In this document: positions 56,097 to 64,000 of the stretch, piece after piece | Position numbering within the stretch: position 1 is the stretch's first letter | How the letters are laid out: each line of letters opens with the position of its first letter | NCBI GenBank assembly: GCA_023436175.1 | Contig: JAEZKE010000134.1 | Span: forward strand, 1-64,000 | From: Methanobacteriota archaeon | GTDB taxonomy: Archaea; Methanobacteriota; Methanobacteria; Methanobacteriales; Methanobacteriaceae | DNA length: 64,000 bases | Direction of reading: 5' to 3' | Translations under genes and position numbers: made by a program | Notes under the pieces: generated by a model | The model's database searches: none | What the model saw: the letters and a program-made list of their open reading frames with translations, nothing else | What the model was told of the DNA's origin: nothing

Positions 56097-56576
56097 TCAC
56101 TTGATATTAAATATAACTATTTATTTTCTTTTTTCATGTACTGTTACTATATTAAAATTTAAAAAAATTTAAGTTAGGGATACATATTAGGTCAAATTAT
56201 TGATATTTGGTAAATTTAACAAATTAAATCGCAGGATACTTAATCTTACTATTAATTTTTCAGATATATGCACATTTTTATTTCGCTATACTGTACTATA
56301 ACGAAGAAATAGCTTCTATTTTTATTGTTGTTGGTAAATCTCTAAAACTAATAATTAACTCTTTCTATTTGTGTTTAATAGTAAATACTAAAATTATTTC
56401 GTAACTGATACATATTAAAGTTAATTTATATAATGTAATGATAATTATGAAGGATATCATGATCTCAAGATAAAAGAGAATCCAGAAAGAAATTAGTATT
56501 GCAGGAGATGCTATTAAAGGTTATTTTGAGTTAATTAAATTTAATGGATACTTGGTAATTAAAAGGGAGAGTCTAA
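56097..56576. other. Non-coding stretch of 480 bp
   Basis: Very AT-rich. No gene, RNA gene or repeat was recognised. A minimal nucleotidyltransferase would be expected upstream of a HEPN partner, and none is found here in any frame I read. Confidence 0.4.
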
Positions 56577-56996
56577 ATGAACTATAATTTTAAAAGATAC
56601 AAAAAGGGAAACATAGTGCAAATTTGTATCGATTGTGAATTAATTGAAAAAGAGATTAAGGAAGCCCTTTATGATTTAGAATCTGCGGAGAATTCTATTA
56701 ATGCAGGGAATTATAAATGGGCCATAGTTCAAAGTTATTATTCCATGTTCCATGCTTTTAGAGGACTCCTTTTTAGCAGGGGTTACAAAGAAAAAAGTCA
56801 TTCTGGCCTTAAATTTGCAATTAAAACTCTATTTGTAAATTATGGAGTCATAAGTGATGATATTTTTTGGGATTTTGATTCTGCCATGAAAGCAAGAGAA
56901 ATGGCTGACTACAGCTATATTTATGACGAAAAAACTGCATTGAATATGTTTGAATCTACTAAAAAGTTAATTGAGGAAGTAAAAAATTTGCTTTAG
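56577..56996 (+). CDS. HEPN-domain protein (orphan)
   Basis: 139 residues. The HEPN four-helix signature is seen: YDLESAENSINAGNYKWAIVQSYYSMFHAFRGLLFSRGYKEKSHSGLKFAI (about 32-82) and AMKAREMADYSYIYDEKTAL near 105. The SH in EKSH corresponds to the conserved site of the family. HEPN proteins are often RNases or toxins paired with an MNT antitoxin, but no MNT gene is adjacent here, so an active toxin is not supported. The ribosome site AGGGAGAG precedes the ATG. Confidence 0.85.
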   Translation: MNYNFKRYKKGNIVQICIDCELIEKEIKEALYDLESAENSINAGNYKWAIVQSYYSMFHAFRGLLFSRGYKEKSHSGLKFAIKTLFVNYGVISDDIFWDFDSAMKAREMADYSYIYDEKTALNMFESTKKLIEEVKNLL

Positions 56997-57159
56997 GGCA
57001 AAGCCAGGAACTTATTGCAACATTAAGAAGTTACTGGTGTGCAATTAGCTGGTAGAACAGGCGTATAATGGATAAAATTATTTAATATACTGTATTAAAC
57101 AATTGGAAAAAATATTTTTATTTCACGGCATTTGCGCGAATTGACGGTAAAAACTAAAA

Positions 57160-57558
57160 TTACTTTTTGACCGCAACTCCAATCACTCCCCCTATTAATC
57201 CTAAAATTGAACTTATAATTATTGCCAGTTCAAGGATAATATATCCTGTAATTAAGATAACTCCAGTTACTGTCCCTATTTGGGTGGATATAAACCCGGT
57301 AATGGTATTTATATCTCCAAAGCCAAGCATGAATAATAAACCTATTATTAAACCACCAATTCCTCCTGAAATTGCCCCAACAACTGCTCCGTCTTTTTCG
57401 TCCATTTCTTCGTAATCTTCAAATCCTTTGCTTGGATAAGATGCTAAAAATCCTCCAATAATTGGGCCTAAAAACGAGATAGGGAATAATATCAATGATA
57501 ATATCATAGTTAGAACAGCATTCACCAAAGCACTTAGTCCAATAATTTTCCAGTCCAT
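57160..57558 (-). CDS. DUF5518 membrane protein
   Basis: 132 residues with four membrane segments: about 5-25, 27-45, 65-83 and 100-128, and glycine-rich turns (GAISGGIGGLIIGL). The family is common in Methanobacteriales and of unknown function. Monocistronic, no obvious regulatory element. Confidence 0.8.
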   Translation of the reverse strand: MDWKIIGLSALVNAVLTMILSLILFPISFLGPIIGGFLASYPSKGFEDYEEMDEKDGAVVGAISGGIGGLIIGLLFMLGFGDINTITGFISTQIGTVTGVILITGYIILELAIIISSILGLIGGVIGVAVKK

Positions 57559-57930
57559 TTAATCAACTCAATGTTTTTTTAATCTACTTGAATTTTTTAT
57601 TCTGTATTTAGGGTTTATACTAATTATCTTTGCTTTTAATATAGATTTGCTGCATTCAATTTTATTTAGATAGTATTTGAACTACTATCCTAATAGTGAA
57701 TTAAAAGTATAAATAACTTTAAACAGTTAAAAGTACATATAATTTAATGTTTTCACTTCAAACTCCTTGTTTTTTAATTTATAATCAATTAACATCTTTA
57801 GTTTGCTTTTCATCTTCTTATTTTTTCTAATTTAAAGTTAAATCATAAAAAATTTATGTGATATAGTACACTATTTTGATTTAATAGAACTTAATGGAAT
57901 ACTCAAAATAGATATAGATGGGATGTAATT
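57559..57930. other. Divergent AT-rich spacer
   Basis: About 370 bp between DUF5518 and the PAS kinase, with outward promoters. No structure recognised. Confidence 0.4.
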
Positions 57931-59583
57931 ATGGGAGAAAATTTACCTGATAAAACTGTAAATGAACTCAAAGAAAGTAAAAATACTTTAAAAGAGATTC
58001 TCGAAACATTCTCTGAATCAAATTCCATTATAGATGTGGGGACTCATATAATTGTCCCGAAAAAAGATTTTGAATCTCTAAAAGAAAGCCAAAAAAAGTA
58101 TAAAACACTTTTTGAGTTATCTCCTACCTACACAATTCTCTTAGATTTAGACGGCACAATTAAAAATGTCAATAAAAAAGCAGAAGAATTTGCAAATATT
58201 CCCCGGGAAAAATTAGTTGGGATGCACTTTACTGAGTTGGGTTTTTTGCCTGAAGAAGAAATGCCGGCACGTGTTAAAAGAATTTCCAAATTATTAAATG
58301 GAGAATCAATTAAACCAATTGAATCAAGAATAATAGAAAAGGATGGCAGTATTAACTGGATTTACATCCATTTTGCATTACTTAAAAAAGGAAATGAGCC
58401 TTCAAGTATTTTGATAATTTGTAATGACATTACTGAGCTTAAAAAGGCTGAAACTGCACTGGTAGAAAGTGAAGAAAAATTCCGCCAGATAGCGGAAACT
58501 ATTGAAGAGGTATTCTGGGTTGTTGACCCTAAATTGAGTAAAATAATATATGTTAGCCCTACTTATGAGAAAATATGGGGGCTTAGCTGTCAAAGTTTAT
58601 ATAATGACCCTAGATCATGGATTGATGCCATACATCCTGAAGATCGAGACAGAGCTATTGAACTGATCTGGGGTAAATCTGATAAAATTGATAATGTTAC
58701 TAAAGGTTTTGAATATCGTGTAATACGGCCTGATGGTGAAATTGTATGGGTATGGACGCAGGCATTTCTTATTAAAGATGAATCTGGGAAAATATCAAGG
58801 ATTACGGGGGTTACATTAGATATCACTAAACATAAAAAAGCAGAAGAAGAAATTAACACTCTTTTAGATGAACTCAAGCGTTCAAATGAGGAATTACAGC
58901 AGTTTGCTTATGTTACTTCCCATGACCTGCAGGAACCCCTTAGGACCATTGCCAGTTTCACCCAGTTGATGGAGAGGCGTTACAGGGAAAAGCTTGACGA
59001 GGATGCGGACGAGTTTATGGGTTATATAGTTGATGCAAGTGTGCGTATGAAGCAGATGATCCTGGATTTATTAGAATACTCGAGAGTTGGAACAAAGCAA
59101 GAAAATTACCAATCTGTAGACATGGAATCAAATTTAAACAATGTACTTGTTAATTTAAATGATTTAATTAAAAGAAACAATGCTGAAATCACATATGGCC
59201 CGCTCCCGGTGGTGTGCGGCGATAAAAGCCAGTTTTTATTGCTGTTTCAAAATATGATCAGCAACGCCATTAAATTTAGAAAGCCTGATGAAAACCCAAA
59301 AATCCATATTTCAGCCCTTGAAAATGTTGAAAATGATGAATACCTATTTTCAATCGCTGATAATGGGATTGGTATAGAAGAACAGTATTTTGACCGTATT
59401 TTCACCATATTCCAGCGTTTGCATACAAGGGAAGAGTATCAGGGGACTGGGATTGGGCTTTCCATTGCGAAGAGGATTGTTGAAAGGCATGGTGGGCGGA
59501 TATGGGTTGAATCGAAGTTTGGTGAGGGGAGTGTGTTTTATTTTACTATTCCTATGAAGGCTAAAAATGAATTTGATGTGTAA
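57931..59583 (+). CDS. PAS-domain histidine kinase (HisKA type)
   Basis: 550 residues, soluble. An N-terminal coiled coil (1-60), PAS1 (about 65-175, FELSPTYTILLDLDGTIKNVNKKAEEF), PAS2 (about 180-305, FWVVDPKLSKIIYVSPTYEKIWG and PAC), HisKA (about 315-385, YVTSHDLQEPLRTIASFTQL, phospho-His near 330), and HATPase with NMISNAIKF, ADNGIGIE and GTGIGLSIAKRI. Codons of the C-terminal HisKA-HATPase half look richer in G and C than the PAS half, a hint of domain shuffling. No partner regulator is adjacent. Confidence 0.94.
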   Translation: MGENLPDKTVNELKESKNTLKEILETFSESNSIIDVGTHIIVPKKDFESLKESQKKYKTLFELSPTYTILLDLDGTIKNVNKKAEEFANIPREKLVGMHFTELGFLPEEEMPARVKRISKLLNGESIKPIESRIIEKDGSINWIYIHFALLKKGNEPSSILIICNDITELKKAETALVESEEKFRQIAETIEEVFWVVDPKLSKIIYVSPTYEKIWGLSCQSLYNDPRSWIDAIHPEDRDRAIELIWGKSDKIDNVTKGFEYRVIRPDGEIVWVWTQAFLIKDESGKISRITGVTLDITKHKKAEEEINTLLDELKRSNEELQQFAYVTSHDLQEPLRTIASFTQLMERRYREKLDEDADEFMGYIVDASVRMKQMILDLLEYSRVGTKQENYQSVDMESNLNNVLVNLNDLIKRNNAEITYGPLPVVCGDKSQFLLLFQNMISNAIKFRKPDENPKIHISALENVENDEYLFSIADNGIGIEEQYFDRIFTIFQRLHTREEYQGTGIGLSIAKRIVERHGGRIWVESKFGEGSVFYFTIPMKAKNEFDV

Positions 59584-59801
59584 CTTGTTTTTAGAATGTA
59601 AAAATCAGTTTAATTTATCATATTATGGAAATAAACAAGAGAGAAATATAAAATAAGCTAAAATTATTTTTAAAGTAATTTAAAATAGTATTAAAAACGA
59701 GAATACTAAGATATCTTTAAGAAGATAATATAATTCTTTCTATTTGCTTTCAATAGTAAATGATATTATTATTTCTAATAAAATATGCTAATGAGAGCAA
59801 T

Positions 59802-60590
59802 ATGACTGAAAGTAATATAAAACCTAAATTAAACTTAAATTTTAAAGTTATAGCAGATTTTATTATAATTTGTCTAATTATATCTGATACTTTTTTACTT
59901 ATTCTATCTGATTTCTCTAATTTAAATCCAGATATTGCTGAAAATATAGTCTATTTTGATTTATTTGTTTGTTTTGTTTTATTCTGTGAATTTATGTTTC
60001 GATTTAGAGATGCTGAAGATAAAAAAGAGTTTTTTAAAGATAAATGGGTATGGCTTGATATAATAGCCATGATTCCCCTTAATTTCTTTGCATTTAGATT
60101 ATTCCGTTTTGCAAGATTAGTCCGAGTATTAAGGCTTTTAATGTTATTAAGGTTCTTTGCACTATTTAAAAAAAGTTTCACTAAGTTTAATAAGTTTATT
60201 AAAGAAAGTCATCTGGATTGGAGTCTGGGAATACTCATTTTTGCTGTTTGCGCAGGAACTATCATATACTGCTTTGTAGAATTTGGAAATAACGCTAATA
60301 CATATAATATTTGGGAATCATTCTCTTATGTAGTACAGAATATCATAACAGCTGGATCTGGAAATATAACTCCTCATACATTAATTGGCAATATACTTGG
60401 AATAAGTTTAATGATAACTGGCGCTATATTTTTTGGAATGTTCACTGCGTCATTGGCTTCGTGGCTTGTAGCCCGGTCTGAAAAAGAGCAGAATAACAAA
60501 AAAGAATCTGAACTAAATGAATTAAAAGAGTTAGTTGTTGATATGCAATCTGAAATCAAAGAATTGAAGGATTTAATTAAAAAAAAGTAA
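59802..60590 (+). CDS. Voltage-sensor ion channel with a non-canonical pore loop
   Basis: 262 residues: S1-S4 sensor and a two-helix pore. S4 is FRLFRFARLVRVLRLLMLLRFF with arginines every third position. The pore loop, expected as TVGYGD in K+ channels, reads IITAGSGNITPHT, so the GYG triplet is GSG. The C-terminal coiled coil (ESELNELKELVVDMQSEIKELKDLIKK) fits tetramer assembly. The ATG at 59802 is preferred; an ATG at 59760 would add 14 residues. Either a K+ channel with relaxed selectivity or another cation channel. Confidence 0.88.
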   Translation: MTESNIKPKLNLNFKVIADFIIICLIISDTFLLILSDFSNLNPDIAENIVYFDLFVCFVLFCEFMFRFRDAEDKKEFFKDKWVWLDIIAMIPLNFFAFRLFRFARLVRVLRLLMLLRFFALFKKSFTKFNKFIKESHLDWSLGILIFAVCAGTIIYCFVEFGNNANTYNIWESFSYVVQNIITAGSGNITPHTLIGNILGISLMITGAIFFGMFTASLASWLVARSEKEQNNKKESELNELKELVVDMQSEIKELKDLIKKK

Positions 60591-60604
60591 ATAAATTAAG
60601 GATT

Positions 60605-61669
60605 TTAGGGTTTGTCATAGAAACTTATAGTATCTTTTAATCTTTCTGAATGGTTGTAGATGTCTTTAATGTTTTCAATAGGTATTTTCTCTTCTTTTTT
60701 GTTTTCATTAAATAAGCTTAAATATTTTTGTTTACCGTTAAAGTGAAGTCTGCATATTGGTTTTCTAACATTATTATCAAGTAAGATACCACAATAACTT
60801 AAAGTATCTTTTATTGCTACCCTATCTGGGTCAACTATCTCATGAAGAATTGATTTTACAATGTAATATCCTTCCCATTCATCTTCACTTGTTATTATTT
60901 GTTTTTTATTTTCAACAAGTACTTCTGGTTTTTCTTCCTCTTTTTTTTCTTCATTTGAAGCTTCAAGGGCAGATTGTAGTCTTGCGCTAACTTGATCTTT
61001 AATAAATTGATTCATAGCTGTTTTGGTAATTCCTGTAAATTTTAATCGTACTCTTTCTGTCACTGGCCCAGAATAAACTTTTTTAGCGAAAAAACGTACA
61101 AAGTCGTCAGAAGGATTAGTTATTTCACTTGCTATAATTTTTTTCATTTCGCCAGTGTATTTTAATTCACTTGCAGTTGTTAATATCTCATCAAGGTCAA
61201 ATGAAGATTTTGTAAACTTTTTAAGTTCTTTTACGTGTATTTCTTTTATTTCAGACATATCAATTTCAAGGAATGGCTTTACGTCCATTTTATTTGGTTC
61301 TTCAATATCTGTATAAAATCTGTAGATAACTCCATTTGTTAAAACTCCAAAACGCGCAGGAGTTACAGAAAAATATCTATATAATTGTGATGCATGTTCT
61401 TTGTCTAAATCTGTATTGCAAGGCTTACATTCAATTAATATAGTTGGTTGTCCTTCTTTCATGATGGCATAATCCACTTTTTCTCCTTTTTTAGTGCCCA
61501 CATCTGCTGTAAATTCTGGGACAACTTCTGTTGGGTCAAATACATTATATCCTAACGCATTTAAAAATGGCATTACAAATGCATTTTTTGTGGCTTCTTC
61601 TGTCTCTATATATTCTATTTGTTTTGGCATGGATTCTGAAATGTTTTTTAGTTTATCTATTAGATCCAT
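60605..61669 (-). CDS. Type I restriction HsdR N-terminal-domain protein (orphan)
   Basis: 354 residues. The N-terminal 150 residues match the type I restriction endonuclease R-subunit nuclease domain, with EVVPEFTADVGTKKGEKVDYAIM...PTILIECKPCN supplying the PD-(D/E)xK active site. The helicase half is absent. The C-terminus (about 265-354) is an unrecognised beta-rich domain with a lysine/glutamate-rich linker before it (EEKKEEEKPEVLVEN). No HsdM or HsdS is next to it, so it is a stand-alone nuclease-like protein of unknown role. Confidence 0.88.
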   Translation of the reverse strand: MDLIDKLKNISESMPKQIEYIETEEATKNAFVMPFLNALGYNVFDPTEVVPEFTADVGTKKGEKVDYAIMKEGQPTILIECKPCNTDLDKEHASQLYRYFSVTPARFGVLTNGVIYRFYTDIEEPNKMDVKPFLEIDMSEIKEIHVKELKKFTKSSFDLDEILTTASELKYTGEMKKIIASEITNPSDDFVRFFAKKVYSGPVTERVRLKFTGITKTAMNQFIKDQVSARLQSALEASNEEKKEEEKPEVLVENKKQIITSEDEWEGYYIVKSILHEIVDPDRVAIKDTLSYCGILLDNNVRKPICRLHFNGKQKYLSLFNENKKEEKIPIENIKDIYNHSERLKDTISFYDKP

Positions 61670-61916
61670 TTAACTCCCCTTCTTGATGAGTAATTAAATG
61701 TGAGTATATCTGGCTTTCAATTATTTAAATATGTATATTTTTGATTTTCCTATTATTAAAATAAAAAAATCCAAAATCAGAATCTATTAGAATTTAAAAA
61801 GAAATTAAATCTCGTTTTTACTTTAATTAAACTTTAAACTTAAAATTAATTTATTTTATCTTTATAATGACCTATAACCCTTATTGGACCGTGATTAATT
61901 CGTCTTACAACAACAT

Positions 61917-62462
61917 TTACTCTTTCCATTCTCCTTTATCTCTCCTATAATAATGTTTAACTAAATATTCACTTATAAACTCAACCTTTTCGCATTTAAA
62001 CCTTAAATCATTGTCCAAATGCCCGAACAAAGGAATACCTTCGCCCAGCAAAATCGGAACTGTGGTAATTATCATTTCATCAACTAAATCTTCTTTTAAA
62101 AACGACTGGATGGTCCTGCCGCCGTCAACGTATAAATTGTTAATTCCCATAGCTTCAAGGCGCTGTAATATGTCTTTTAAGTCTCCATTGATTATCTCTG
62201 CTTTGTTTTTCAATTCTTGGGGGACATCCTCTAAAATATTGCTTAGAACAAATACTGGCCTGTTATAGATCCATGACTCAAAACTCAGGGCAGTTTCATA
62301 GGTGTTTCTACCCATCAAAATTGCATCAATTCCATCTATGAATTCGCTGTACCCAAAATCGCTGTTATCGGGGTTAGGGATGTTGATAAGCCACTCTATA
62401 TCTCCATCTGGCCGGGCGATGAACCCATCAAGACTTGTTGCAATATAAATAACAGTTCTCAT
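61917..62462 (-). CDS. Dihydrofolate reductase/RibD C-terminal-like protein
   Basis: 181 residues. Begins MRTVIYIATSLDGFIARPDGD and continues AILMGRNTYETALSFESW, NNLYVDGGRTIQSFLKEDLVDEMIITTVPILLGEGIPLFG, the typical DHFR-like/YyaP pattern. It is a pyridine-nucleotide-dependent reductase of a small substrate, perhaps pterin- or flavin-related. An 84-bp overlapping frame downstream (61846-61929) has no good ribosome site and is not called. Confidence 0.92.
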   Translation of the reverse strand: MRTVIYIATSLDGFIARPDGDIEWLINIPNPDNSDFGYSEFIDGIDAILMGRNTYETALSFESWIYNRPVFVLSNILEDVPQELKNKAEIINGDLKDILQRLEAMGINNLYVDGGRTIQSFLKEDLVDEMIITTVPILLGEGIPLFGHLDNDLRFKCEKVEFISEYLVKHYYRRDKGEWKE

Positions 62463-62693
62463 CTTATCTCCTGTTTAATCCTTAAAATGGTCTGTCTGTA
62501 ATGCTAAGACTCCATTTTTCTATTATTTTTAATGATAAATATATTATTTGAATCAGAAATAATTTTGGTCAAAATATTTTACTATCTATAACAGTTGCAT
62601 ATGTGGTAATTAAAATAAGAAATCCTAAATTAGGATTTTAAAAAGATTAAAAATAAAATTGATATAAAAAACTAAATTACATTTAAAAGGTAA

Positions 62694-63332
62694 TTAAAGT
62701 TCTAAAATCATTTCGCCTGCTTTTTTAGCATTTTTAAATCCAGGATCCAATTCCTGAGCTATATTATAGTATTTTAATGCATCATGGAGATTTCCGAGTT
62801 CCATAAGGACAACACCTATGTTGTACAACGCTGCGGCATCTTTTGGGTTTATTTCTATTACCCTGTTAAAACACTGGATTGCTGCCTGATATGCCTTAAA
62901 TTTGGCTATGGTGGCCCCCATATTGTTCCATGCAGTGGTGTCTTCAGGATTTGTTTTTATTGTATTTTCATAAGGTTCTACTGCTTTCTTGTATTTTCTC
63001 ATCCTTCGCTGTTCGTAAACAGCCAGGGCTAATATAAATAGGAACGGTATAAGGTAAATATAAAAGATCCAGTCTTTTGCATAAACCGGTTGGAACAGAT
63101 AGATATAAACTATTATTATCCCCCAAAGTACCATAGCAATCCACATACCTGGATGATAAGATCTGTTTAGATGACTTTTTTTTGCAAATATCCCGTCTAA
63201 AATATTCCATATGCCAATTGGGGCGAAAAATATGTAGGGTACAAGGGGTGTATCACTTAAAAAAGGGTAAACAGAATAAACTAAGAAAAAAACACCAATT
63301 ATTAGTTGAAACTTGTTTTCTATTTTTTTCAT
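62694..63332 (-). CDS. TPR-repeat membrane protein
   Basis: 212 residues. Four hydrophobic segments in the first 105 residues (about 10-25, 30-48, 62-80, 88-106), then three TPR units: NTTAWNNMGATIAKFKAYQAAIQCFNRVIEINPKD, AAALYNIGVVLMELGNLHDALKYYNIAQELDPG and a partial last one. It probably scaffolds another membrane protein. Convergent with the gene at 63601 only by distance; the 268-bp spacer is AT-rich. Confidence 0.88.
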   Translation of the reverse strand: MKKIENKFQLIIGVFFLVYSVYPFLSDTPLVPYIFFAPIGIWNILDGIFAKKSHLNRSYHPGMWIAMVLWGIIIVYIYLFQPVYAKDWIFYIYLIPFLFILALAVYEQRRMRKYKKAVEPYENTIKTNPEDTTAWNNMGATIAKFKAYQAAIQCFNRVIEINPKDAAALYNIGVVLMELGNLHDALKYYNIAQELDPGFKNAKKAGEMILEL

Positions 63333-63600
63333 ATTTTAATTCCTCCATTTTCCCTTTTAATTAGTTTAATTTTATTGTTAAAACTTAAATTTTATGTTAT
63401 TAATGCGTATTGCTGTAATCTTATAAAAATTATACCATAAAAATTCATTCAAAAGAAAAATTAGAGATTATTATTTTTATTCTGTCTTTTTAATAATATT
63501 AATGCTTGAATTTGCATATTTTTCATTAAAATTTAATGTTTTAGATAATAGTAAAAGATATTAATATGCAGTAAAACAGTCATAACAGGAGGGGGTTCAA

Positions 63601-63957
63601 ATTACAGTTGATCGAGAATACCATGGGAATCTTATAATTTTTAGCTATTTTATGGTTTTACTCTTTTTTGCCTTACTTTTAGATTTAATTCTTACTCAGG
63701 AAAAAAGGGCATTTATCTGGGTTCTGTGTGGTATGGGCACATTGATGCAGGGATTAATTTGTTTTTATATGGGATTTTCATTGTCAGGGGATGAAAAAAT
63801 GCAAAAATTCGTTTCCAGTTATATTTCTCATTATATTGGAATGGGTCTGCTTTCTTTTGTCTTTTTATTGGTATTAATTGTATTTTATTATCAGCTGGGT
63901 ATTCATCCAGATCCTAATTTAATCATTAATGATACTGACCTGACTTCATTACATTAG
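63601..63957 (+). CDS. Membrane protein (three TM) with a probable AUU start
   Basis: 118 residues from ATT 63601: TVDREYHGNLIIFSYFMVLL, then three membrane segments (about 12-32, 38-58, 78-100) and an acidic tail. The internal ATG at 63652 has no ribosome site and would cut into the first helix. GGAGGGGG at 63588-63595 lies 8 nt before the ATT, and no ATG, GTG or TTG is in frame between the upstream stop and it. This matches the pattern at 47999. Function unknown; the gene is complete within the window. Confidence 0.65.
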   Translation: MTVDREYHGNLIIFSYFMVLLFFALLLDLILTQEKRAFIWVLCGMGTLMQGLICFYMGFSLSGDEKMQKFVSSYISHYIGMGLLSFVFLLVLIVFYYQLGIHPDPNLIINDTDLTSLH

Positions 63958-64000
63958 TCACTAATTAAATAGTTAATTTTAGTTTTTTTACAGTACACGC

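Noticed and set aside
56097..56996. HEPN-MNT toxin-antitoxin pair
   Set aside because: Only the HEPN gene is present; no nucleotidyltransferase motif (GSRARG-like) in the adjoining 480 bp in any frame I read.
61846..61929. Small 27-codon gene overlapping the end of the DHFR-like gene (MERVNVVVRRINHGPIRV...)
   Set aside because: GGAG lies only one base before the ATG, so translation would be poor; no independent evidence of coding.

Overview
The window looks like a piece of the chromosome of a mesophilic hydrogenotrophic methanogen of the order Methanobacteriales, most likely Methanobacterium. The evidence is the AT-rich DNA, archaeal TATA boxes and GGTGA/GGAGG ribosome sites, the archaeal Glu-tRNA(Gln) amidotransferase GatD/GatE, Sep-tRNA:Cys-tRNA synthase (the methanogen route to Cys-tRNA), LigB-type ATP-dependent DNA ligases, a type 4 uracil-DNA glycosylase, archaeal-style ThiC, a PocR/PAS histidine kinase and small membrane families (DUF5654, DUF5518). 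The genus is an inference; no rRNA or mcr gene is present.

Layout. 1-9 kb is a DNA-repair neighbourhood: a partial ATP-dependent ligase, Fpg-type glycosylase, family 4 UDG, a DUF72 protein, four tandem stand-alone ATP-cone proteins, then a second ATP-dependent ligase behind an archaeo-eukaryotic primase-like protein. 9-19 kb holds redox and core metabolism: a ferredoxin-thioredoxin reductase/rubredoxin fusion overlapping a glutaredoxin, a zinc ribbon, thiC, a CBS protein with a probably leaderless mRNA, gatD-gatE, trxB and pscS. 19-28 kb holds an O-methyltransferase, a short COG1600-type protein, a PadR-ABC exporter module, an SDR, three GyrI-like effector-binding proteins, two DUF5654 membrane proteins and tRNA-Ser(CGA).

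28-48 kb is accessory: repeated one-component regulators (TetR, MarR, HxlR) beside redox enzymes or transporters (aldo/keto reductase with ferredoxin domain, flavoredoxin, nitroreductase, Fe-S flavoprotein, COG1600-type Fe-S protein, two tandem DHA2 MFS exporters), usually with a visible inverted or direct repeat at the promoter. 48-64 kb is sparse and decaying: small membrane proteins, two frameshifted genes, an APC permease, an erythromycin-esterase homologue, an orphan HEPN protein, a second PAS kinase, a voltage-sensor channel with an unusual pore sequence, an orphan HsdR-N nuclease-like protein, a DHFR-like reductase and a TPR membrane protein.

The most unusual structure is a dispersed family of hairpin-array elements of about 130-260 bp (about 28.0, 39.5 and 40.7 kb). 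One copy splits a metallo-beta-lactamase-fold gene, one sits next to a C-terminal remnant of an HxlR paralogue, and one lies between tRNA-Ser and a degenerate second copy of that tRNA's 5' end. Other signals worth following are the ATP-cone cluster, two genes that appear to start at AUU behind a strong Shine-Dalgarno, a conserved 20-bp element ahead of two GyrI-like genes, and a GC-rich structured stretch near 53.28 kb.
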